A stretch of 48,207 bases of DNA from Actinoplanes siamensis. GTDB lineage: Bacteria > Actinomycetota > Actinomycetes > Mycobacteriales > Micromonosporaceae. A program made the translations under genes and the position numbers. The notes below the pieces were generated by a model that did not search any database, had not been told where the DNA came from, and saw only the letters and a program-made list of their open reading frames with translations. Shown here piece by piece: positions 8,014-13,777 of the stretch (position 1 is its first letter; each line of letters starts with the position of its first letter). Where the stretch lies: the NCBI RefSeq assembly GCF_016862395.1, contig NZ_BOMW01000070.1, positions 1 through 48,207 on the forward strand, written 5' to 3'.

Positions 8014-8862
8014 ATGCGGATTCTGGTTCTCTCCGACCATGGTGGTAAGCAGTCGGGTCAGACCATTGCCCAGTTGCGCGACGCCGAGACAACCGTGGCC
8101 GCCTGGCACGACTCGTACTCGCGGGCCCGCCAGGATCTCGACGCGAGCCGCCGCCGCAAGTCGTGGTGGCGGCGGCTGCTGGAGGTATCCACGGCCGAGG
8201 AGCGGCCGGCGTCGGCCCGGATCCGGCAGGCGTGGCAGGGCGTGGCCGCGGCCGATGCGGGCCGGCAGCGTCTCGATGGGCGGGCGCGGCAGCAGGCGGC
8301 CGGTGTGTCGGGCGAGGAAGCCCTCCAACGCGGGTTGTCCGTTCTGGACGATTCATGGGTGATGATTCGCGGCTATCGCAACCGTCGGGGTGAGACCGAT
8401 CATGTGCTGGTCGGCCCTGGTGGGGTGTGGGTCGTCGAGGTCAAACGGCGCCGGATCCGATTGCACGCCGCGGGTGAGCAGTGGTGGTACGAGAAGTTCG
8501 ACTCCTATGGCAACCTCGTCGACAAAGGCTTGGCCGTAGACGGTGGCGGGCGCAGTTGGGCACGGCAGGTCAACGACGTCGCGGCCGACCTCCGCGCCTG
8601 GCTGGCCCGCAACGACCTGCCCGTGCCGATCCGCACCGCCGTCATGATCATGCACGAGCAGGCGACCCTCGGCCGATTCGGGAACCCGACGGTGCACGCC
8701 ATCGGCACCCATCCCGCACATCTACTCGCAGCGATCGACCGGCATGCCGTCGCCCTCGACTCGCAGTCATGCGAGAGAATCGTCGCGCTGATCCGCCGCG
8801 ACCACCAGTTTCACGAGCGACGGCGCGACGGATCCGGCGGCCGAGGTGACAGACGGGGGTGA
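8014..8862 (+). CDS. NERD-domain nuclease-like protein
   Basis: A 282-residue protein. Residues about 95-190 match the nuclease-related domain: GVSGEEAL, then GYRNRRGETDHVLVGPGGVW, then VVEVKRR, giving the Glu, Asp and E-x-K residues of a PD-(D/E)XK-like site. The N-terminal 90 residues are charged and helical, with RRRKSWWRRLLE. NERD proteins are predicted DNA-processing enzymes, often found beside defence or plasmid genes. An AGGCT-type ribosome binding site precedes ATG 8014. The stop overlaps the next gene by a few bases, so the two nuclease-like proteins are probably co-expressed. A 114-base gap separates it from the ATPase operon. Confidence 0.85.
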   Translation: MRILVLSDHGGKQSGQTIAQLRDAETTVAAWHDSYSRARQDLDASRRRKSWWRRLLEVSTAEERPASARIRQAWQGVAAADAGRQRLDGRARQQAAGVSGEEALQRGLSVLDDSWVMIRGYRNRRGETDHVLVGPGGVWVVEVKRRRIRLHAAGEQWWYEKFDSYGNLVDKGLAVDGGGRSWARQVNDVAADLRAWLARNDLPVPIRTAVMIMHEQATLGRFGNPTVHAIGTHPAHLLAAIDRHAVALDSQSCERIVALIRRDHQFHERRRDGSGGRGDRRG

Positions 8863-8864
8863 AA

Positions 8865-10007
8865 ATGCTCGACCTGCGAGATGTCGTCAAGCAATGCGCT
8901 GAACGGCTGGAGCGTTTCCAGCGGAATCCGCACCGGCTCGGGGAGCAGAACACCAAGGCGAGCCTGATCAGCCCGATCATCGAAGCGCTCGGCTGGGATC
9001 TGCGAGATCCCGACGAGGTCTCCCACGAATACCGGCGCAGAGGCACCGACAACCCGGTCGACTACGCCCTCCTGCTCCTGCGCACACCAAAGCTGTTCAT
9101 TGAGGCGAAAGGCCTCGGCGAGAACTTGGACGTACCGCGCTGGGCCAACCAGACGATCGCGTACGCGACAGCCGCCGGAGTCGAGTGGGTCGCGCTCACC
9201 GACGGCATGCAGTGGCGGATCTACAATGCGCACGCCCCCGTACCCATCGAGCAGAAACTATTCAAGGCCGTCCGCATCGACGACCCCGAGCGGGCCATCG
9301 AACTGCTCAGCCTGCTGAGCAAGGACAACATGCGAGACAACCGGATCGGCGAGCTGTGGAACGGCTTTTTCGTCGACCGTCAGGTTCACGCCGAGCTGAC
9401 CAGCATGTTCAGCGGGACCGAGCCGGCGCCCGAGCTTGTCGCCTTTCTCGACCGGCGCTTGCCCCGGCTGACCACCGACGAGATCCGCACGAGTCTCATG
9501 CGGGCCCGCGCCACCTTCGATTTCCCGACACCGGTCGGCCAGCCCGTCCTACTTTCCGGCACCGCGGAGAACCCGCCGCCGCACCCCACGATCACCACAC
9601 CGTCCGCCCTGCCGAGTAACGACAGGCCCGCCGTCGGCCGCCGAGCCCGGCAGGCGGTGACCTCGCAGGAACGACTGATCAAGGTGACCGACATGATCGC
9701 CACCGGGCGCCTCCGGCCAGGAGCCGCCCTCCACGGTGACTATCGCGGTATCACCCATCACGGTGAACTACTCGCCGACGGCCGAGTCCGCTACAACGGA
9801 CAGATCTACTCGACGCTGTCCGCAGCGGGTCGCGCGGCCAAGCTGGAGACTCTTGGATTTGACGCACCCGAGTCGAAGATCTCAACCGATGGGCTCGACT
9901 TCTGGCACACCACCGACTCGATCAGCGGCGACGTGGTCCGCATCAAGGAGATCCGACGCCGAACCGCCCGAGACCTCGACAGCAGCCGTGATCCGGGCGG
10001 CATGTGA
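8865..10007 (+). CDS. Type I restriction HsdR_N-like nuclease domain fused to RAMA-like domain
   Basis: About 380 residues from ATG 8865, which has a good GGGGG ribosome binding site; GTG 8859 is an alternative. The N-terminal 160 residues resemble the HsdR N-terminal nuclease fold: LISPIIEALGWDLRDPDEV, VDYALLL, then KLFIEAKGLG, placing Asp near 66 and E-A-K near 79-81. The C-terminal part (about 275-350) resembles a RAMA domain: LRPGAALHGDYRG, DGRVRYNGQIYSTLSAAGRA, and a closing GLDFW. RAMA domains accompany restriction and DNA-modification proteins and may read modified DNA. No helicase or methylase is fused or adjacent. It may act with the NERD protein. Confidence 0.8.
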   Translation: MLDLRDVVKQCAERLERFQRNPHRLGEQNTKASLISPIIEALGWDLRDPDEVSHEYRRRGTDNPVDYALLLLRTPKLFIEAKGLGENLDVPRWANQTIAYATAAGVEWVALTDGMQWRIYNAHAPVPIEQKLFKAVRIDDPERAIELLSLLSKDNMRDNRIGELWNGFFVDRQVHAELTSMFSGTEPAPELVAFLDRRLPRLTTDEIRTSLMRARATFDFPTPVGQPVLLSGTAENPPPHPTITTPSALPSNDRPAVGRRARQAVTSQERLIKVTDMIATGRLRPGAALHGDYRGITHHGELLADGRVRYNGQIYSTLSAAGRAAKLETLGFDAPESKISTDGLDFWHTTDSISGDVVRIKEIRRRTARDLDSSRDPGGM

Positions 10008-10207
10008 ACCCGACGCCCGCACAAGGCGCTTCCCATGGCGCCTGTTCGCCGTGTGGCCATCGCGGTCCGGGCAACGGTGGGCAGAACATCATTGGGTGGA
10101 GGCGCCCCGCTTACGGAGAGCGTTGAACTGAGCACATTAAGCCTCGACCTGAATCGATGTCGTGGTTAGCCTGAGTTTCACGGACGTGGCTCCCTGAGGC
10201 TTGCCGG

Positions 10208-10948
10208 TCAGGCGTTGAAGACGTACTCCAGCGTGTAGGCGCTGGCGTCCAGCACCATCTCGTTGACCTCCACGCACCGCCGGGTGCTGGTGTAGGCGTG
10301 CCGGGTCACCGCGATGACCGGGGTGCCTCGGGGCAGGCTCAGCGCCTCCGCCTCGCCGTCCGTCGGCATCCGACACAGCAGTGTCTCCCGGAACGTCTCC
10401 GGCCCCAGCCCGGCCTCCGCCATCCGCGCGTACATGCCGCCCGGTCCAGGGCCGGTGTAGCCCACGGCGGGAGCAACGGCCACCACGTCCAGCGGGATAT
10501 AGCTCGTTGCGGTCTGGACGATGCGGTCTTCGATGGCGAAGCGGCGGGCACGAGTCAGCACAGCCGCCCCAGGCGGCACGCCGAGCGCCTCCGCGATCCC
10601 CTCGGAGGCCGGGGCCTCCTCCACGATCACGTTGACAACGCGGAGCCGCCCGTTGGTGTCGTGGTCCTGAATCGACTTTCCCTCAGCCCACCAGGACTTC
10701 GCGAGCCGCTTCGGGGACGAGCGGAGGACGCGCCCAAAGGTGCGGACGTAGAGGCCCTTGCCGTGCCGGGAGACGATCACACCGTCAGCACGGAGGAGGT
10801 CAACAGCTTTGGCGACGGTGCCGGTGGGGACCCCGAAGCGCTGGGCGAGGTCCCGAACGGTCGGCAGGCGGTCGCCCTCGACCAGCCGCCGCTCTTCGAT
10901 GTCGGCACGGATCGCGTTCGCCACGTCTCGGTAAGCCGGTTCACCCAT
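10208..10948 (-). CDS. GntR-family (HutC subfamily) regulator
   Basis: A 246-residue protein with an N-terminal winged helix (residues about 1-75: RDVANAIRADIEERRLVEG, then LAQRFGVPTGTVAKAVDLL) and a C-terminal UTRA ligand-binding domain (about 90-240). It is transcribed divergently from the small gene at 11071. Repeats of GTGTTCA and TGAACA fill the spacer between them, so it probably represses itself and the divergent genes. No clear ribosome binding site precedes ATG 10948, and the transcript may be nearly leaderless. GntR regulators of this kind (KorSA-like) control transfer or excision in actinomycete integrative elements; that role here is inference. Confidence 0.9.
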   Translation of the reverse strand: MGEPAYRDVANAIRADIEERRLVEGDRLPTVRDLAQRFGVPTGTVAKAVDLLRADGVIVSRHGKGLYVRTFGRVLRSSPKRLAKSWWAEGKSIQDHDTNGRLRVVNVIVEEAPASEGIAEALGVPPGAAVLTRARRFAIEDRIVQTATSYIPLDVVAVAPAVGYTGPGPGGMYARMAEAGLGPETFRETLLCRMPTDGEAEALSLPRGTPVIAVTRHAYTSTRRCVEVNEMVLDASAYTLEYVFNA

Positions 10949-10995
10949 GTGTTCACACTACCCGTGTTCAGAGTGAACAGTCCTTTAGTGTTCAC
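10949..10995. promoter_or_regulatory. GntR operator region with repeated GTGTTCA sites
   Basis: GTGTTCAC occurs at 10949-10956 and 10988-10995, and GTGTTCAG at 10964-10971. The middle one is part of a perfect 15-bp palindrome, TGTTCAGAGTGAACA (10965-10979). The sites lie directly upstream of the GntR start and between it and the divergent small gene, as expected for an autoregulated operator. Confidence 0.75.
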
Positions 10996-11070
10996 AGCCC
11001 TTCCAGCTCAGATAGATCGAAGGTGCGGGCTCGAAGCTACTGCACCTGGGCCGGACGGAGGGCAGGGGCC

Positions 11071-11262
11071 GTGAAGGCGATTCTGGTGGTGGGTCCGCGT
11101 GAGCTGCCGAGCGAGGGCGAGGTCCGGGTGTGGCTGGACACGGGCAGCAGGAGCGGGTACGAGATCTCGGTCCCCGCTCGTGACCTCGCGGTGGCCGACA
11201 TGGACGACGGTAAGGGCACCTCGGCGATCTACGCCCTGAGGGAACGCGAGTGCCGGGGATAA
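11071..11262 (+). CDS. Small conserved-type protein divergent from the GntR regulator
   Basis: A 63-residue protein from GTG 11071, chosen because GGAGGG lies about ten bases upstream and the protein then starts with the clean beta-strand KAILVVGPRELP. It continues with VRVWLDTGSRSGYEISVP and ends acidic. I know of similar small proteins beside GntR regulators in actinomycete mobile elements, but no function is established. The next, frameshifted gene follows after about ten bases. Confidence 0.65.
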   Translation: MKAILVVGPRELPSEGEVRVWLDTGSRSGYEISVPARDLAVADMDDGKGTSAIYALRERECRG

Positions 11263-11270
11263 GGCAGCCG

Positions 11271-11487
11271 GTGAGCAGCGAGCACACCGAGGGGCACCCG
11301 AGCTGGAACTGCCGGGCCTGCGGCGCTCCGCGGCCCTGCGAAACGGCCAGGGCTGAACTGTCGGCCGCTGGAGGACCCGACGGCACTGCGCATCCTGATG
11401 TGGGACCTACTGGAGGAGGCCGCCCGAGACATGCCGCGCACCCCAGCAAAGGACTTGTTCGAACGCTTCCTCCACTGGACCGGGTGA
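11271..11487 (+). pseudogene. Small CRxCG-motif protein gene with a frameshift
   Basis: From GTG 11271 one frame gives SSEHTEGHPSWNCRACGAP and PCETARAELS. After about 11360 the homology continues one base later as LEDPTALRILMWDLLEEAA and PAKDLFERFLHWTG, ending at TGA 11485-11487. Joined, the two halves make a compact protein of about 70 residues, of a type common in actinomycete mobile regions (a WxCRxCGxPWPC-like cluster followed by a helical tail). The uninterrupted frame instead reads into unrelated sequence. Disruption by an indel is the simplest reading; a sequencing error is possible. Confidence 0.6.
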
Positions 11488-11537
11488 CCTCGGCAGGGAA
11501 GGGGGTGGTCAGCGCTTTCAAAGACACGCCTGGACAG

Positions 11538-11570
11538 GTGGTAGTTGGCGCTTGTACCGGCACGCGTAGA
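11538..11570. repeat. Att-like 33-bp site, copy B
   Basis: Third copy of the 33-bp site, closest to copy A. It marks the truncated end of radical SAM fragment B. The low-coordinate side shares the GGTGGTAGTTG-type sequence with copy A, although the flanking genes differ. Confidence 0.75.
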
Positions 11571-12111
11571 TGGAGCCGCGGATGATCTCCAGGGCGTTGA
11601 TCTTGCCAAACTTCAGCGCGAACCCCGGGAAGTCGTCGAGGGGCCGCTGCTTGGCCTCGCCGGTCCTCTTCACCGCGCCGGTCGCATCCCGGTAGGCCAG
11701 GCCGGCGATCCCTGCCGGGTCGCCCTTCGCGTCCACCGGTCTGATCAGCGTGGACTGACCCTCACCGGTCGCCGCCGTGTCCCAGCCGGCGTTGAGCGTC
11801 TGCACCGGCTCGGCGGTGGCGTGCGCGCCCCGGCCAGTTGCGCGACATTGGGCCCGTCCGCCAAGCCCCTGATCTGCTTCAACTCCTCGGCCAGCGCGGC
11901 CGCGTCAGGAGAATAGAAAGACCAGAGCACGAGGGTACGGACATTGCCGGCCTCGCGGATGTGTCGAGCGGTCTCCTCGACGGACTCGCCAAAGCGGACC
12001 TCGTAGCCGGTCTCGGTGTCGTGATGGCCGAGGGCGTCGAGGAGCGCATGGAAAGCCGTAGGTCACCGCCTTGCGGTGACGCAGCACCAGAACGAGCTCC
12101 AGACCGGCCAT
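11566..12111 (-). pseudogene. 5' part of a B12-binding radical SAM gene (copy B), frameshifted
   Basis: The longest fragment. From ATG 12111 on the minus strand it encodes LELVLVLRHRKAVTYGF, then in a shifted frame HALLDALGHHDTETGYEVRF, RTLVLWSFYSPDAAALAEEL, then in a third frame HATAEPVQTLNAGWD through NALEIIRGSIYACRYK. This is the whole N-terminal cobalamin-binding domain and the start of the radical SAM domain, cut in the CxxxCxxC motif. At least two frameshifts (near 12060 and near 11830) and the missing catalytic domain show it is dead. It begins exactly at a start codon, so this copy may preserve the original 5' half of the target gene. Confidence 0.75.
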
Positions 12112-12352
12112 GCCCGACTCTGCCAGCACCCGCCCGGCCTCGCATCCCGACGCCTTCAACGCGGACGGTGACCGCATCATCAACCGTGACCACCCGGGAG
12201 CACACGAGTTGGCGCCCAACGCCTGGCGGGCCGACGCACCACTCGACCATTGGCGCCTGTTCGGCCTGGACAGATCCGGGGTCCACATCGCCGACGACCT
12301 TTCGAACCTGGATGAGATTGTCGGTGCCGTTCTGCGAGGATTGGGACGATGA
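12110..12352 (+). CDS. Unrecognised 80-residue protein, first gene of a two-gene unit
   Basis: The codons have the strong GC3 bias of a real gene, and the stop overlaps the next start by ATGA. The sequence includes FNADGDRIINRDHPGAHELA and LDHWRLFGLDRSGVHIADDL. No domain is recognised. ATG 12110 lies on top of the start of radical SAM fragment B on the other strand, so the true 5' end may have been lost and this could be the tail of a longer protein. Confidence 0.5.
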   Translation: MPDSASTRPASHPDAFNADGDRIINRDHPGAHELAPNAWRADAPLDHWRLFGLDRSGVHIADDLSNLDEIVGAVLRGLGR

Positions 12353-12909
12353 CACCCGACGAAGCCGTACACGCGATGGCCGTCCGCCTGAGTCTCGTCG
12401 ACTGGGAGCGCCGAGGCGACAAAGCCTGGTCGAAGGCAGCCCTTCTCAAAGAGTACTTCCGTCGGGCGGCGCGTTGGGCGATCGCGTACGGCTGCGACAC
12501 CCGCGTGCCGTTCTTCGACATCGCCGCATGCGTCAATTCCAGCATTCGAGCCGATCAGAATGAGATAGACCATTTGCTGGAGAAGATCGTGGCCGGGCGC
12601 GGGGGCTGGAACGCCAAGCAGATGGCACCCTTCATCCTGCATTGGGCTGCTCTGCGCGCCACGCCAGACATCGCCCTTCCTCCAGAACTGGAGGATCCCT
12701 TCGAACCCATAGTTCTGTTGTTCGAACGCGGCGGAGGCTTCCACACCGAGCACGGCGAGGTCAACCTCGAGTGGCTCTCCGTCCCGACGTCGGGTTGGCG
12801 CAAGCGAGCAGACGCGCCTCCGATGCTCGCCTTCACTCCCGAAGTTCTCGACGAGATCGACCGAGCCGGATCGATCGCGCAGTTCGGCCACGTCATCGAG
12901 CCCCTGTAG
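12349..12909 (+). CDS. Unrecognised 186-residue protein, second gene of a two-gene unit
   Basis: A soluble, Trp-rich mixed alpha/beta protein with no recognised family. It starts MTPDEAVHAMAVRLSLVDWE, has a helical middle (FDIAACVNSSIRADQNEIDH) and a C-terminal stretch GGGFHTEHGEVNLEWLSVP. ATGA coupling to the preceding gene suggests joint function. The pair is enclosed by att-like copies B and C, so it is probably the cargo of its own module. A toxin-immunity or defence pair is possible but not shown. Confidence 0.65.
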   Translation: MTPDEAVHAMAVRLSLVDWERRGDKAWSKAALLKEYFRRAARWAIAYGCDTRVPFFDIAACVNSSIRADQNEIDHLLEKIVAGRGGWNAKQMAPFILHWAALRATPDIALPPELEDPFEPIVLLFERGGGFHTEHGEVNLEWLSVPTSGWRKRADAPPMLAFTPEVLDEIDRAGSIAQFGHVIEPL

Positions 12910-12947
12910 CCAGCGCCGCAAGGTCACGTCGCCATCAGGACGGACAT

Positions 12948-12980
12948 GTAGTCGTTCACATTGCTACGGGCATGCGTAGA
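12948..12980. repeat. Att-like 33-bp site, copy C
   Basis: Fourth copy of the 33-bp site. Read on the minus strand the target half encodes GCVYACP and then a stop. It closes the island on the right, 104 bases from the 3' end of the TetR gene. Confidence 0.7.
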
Positions 12981-13077
12981 CGCAGCCGCGGGTGACCTCC
13001 AGGGCGTTGAACCCGTCCCACTTGAGCGCGAGACCGGGGAGGTCGTCGAGCGGTCGCCGCCGGGCCTTGCCCATCCG
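12976..13077 (-). pseudogene. Short fragment of a B12-binding radical SAM gene (copy C)
   Basis: The minus strand encodes about 35 residues: GKARRRPLDDLPGLALKWDG then FNALEVTRGCVYACP. It aligns with the last part of fragments A and B and stops at the same cysteine motif. It has diverged from both, so it is not a recent duplicate. Confidence 0.7.
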
Positions 13078-13083
13078 CGTAGC

Positions 13084-13704
13084 TCATCGGTCACCGTGCA
13101 GGTAGCGGGTCACCATGTCGACCAGTTCGGCGGCGAAGACCTCCTCCGGGATGGTCCGCGGCGCGGCCATCAGCTTATGTGTGTTCAGCTCCACCGTGGT
13201 CACGATCAGCTCGGCCGCGGTGTCCAGGTCGGTCACCGAGACGTCGGGGTGGCGCGCCAGCAGGTCGCGTACCTGGGCGACTCGGCTGCGGCCGTGGCGT
13301 TCCATCGCCTCGACAAGTTCGGGCGAGACCCGGGCCTCCTCGATCATCATGCGCAACAGGGCCGGGTCATCGCGGTGGTTGTCGATCGCGTCGCGGACCA
13401 GCGCTCGGATCGCCACGGGCAGCGAGCCGGGGGACAAATCGACGTCGCCGGCATCGGTCCATTCACCGCGGTCGAGGTGCCGCACCAGCAGCGCGGCCAG
13501 GATCGCGTCCTTGTTCGGGAAGTACTGATACAGCGAGCCGATCGAGATCCGGGCCCGTTCGGCGATGCGGTTGGTGGTGCCGGCGGCGTAGCCGTGCTCG
13601 GCGAAAACGTGAGCAGCGGCGGTCAGGATGCGTTGCCGGGTCAGCTCGGCGCGCACCTGGCGGGGCTTGCGACGTGGCTGTAGACGGCGGTCGGCCGGCG
13701 GCAT
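13084..13704 (-). CDS. TetR-family regulator
   Basis: A 206-residue protein. A basic N-terminus is followed by a TetR helix-turn-helix at about residues 24-70: RQRILTAAAHVFAEHGYAAG, TTNRIAERARISIGSLYQYF, PNKDAILAAL. The rest is the helical ligand and dimer domain. It is divergent from the 710-residue flavoprotein fusion, with a perfect palindrome between them, so it most likely represses that gene and itself. It lies just outside the att-bounded island. Confidence 0.93.
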   Translation of the reverse strand: MPPADRRLQPRRKPRQVRAELTRQRILTAAAHVFAEHGYAAGTTNRIAERARISIGSLYQYFPNKDAILAALLVRHLDRGEWTDAGDVDLSPGSLPVAIRALVRDAIDNHRDDPALLRMMIEEARVSPELVEAMERHGRSRVAQVRDLLARHPDVSVTDLDTAAELIVTTVELNTHKLMAAPRTIPEEVFAAELVDMVTRYLHGDR

Positions 13705-13756
13705 GCGGTGGTCCTTCCGGGACGCGAAAAGCGAGTAGCCAAAGAGTTGAACTATT

Positions 13757-13777
13757 GCTCACAATACTGCTGTGAGC
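13757..13777. promoter_or_regulatory. TetR operator overlapping the flavoprotein start
   Basis: A perfect inverted repeat, GCTCACA then seven bases then TGTGAGC, lies 53 bases upstream of the TetR start. The right arm contains the GTG used as the start of the 710-residue gene. The repressor would therefore block both promoter and initiation region, or the true start is downstream (ATG 13850). Confidence 0.75.

Noticed and set aside
11905..12927. Minus-strand 340-residue frame
   Set aside because: Antisense to the 186-residue gene; the only real minus-strand content is the broken radical SAM fragment, which is in other frames.
1605..12980. Group II intron or transposon ends as an explanation of the 33-bp sites
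   Set aside because: No intron 5' motif, no reverse transcriptase, no transposase and no terminal inverted repeats or target duplications were seen.
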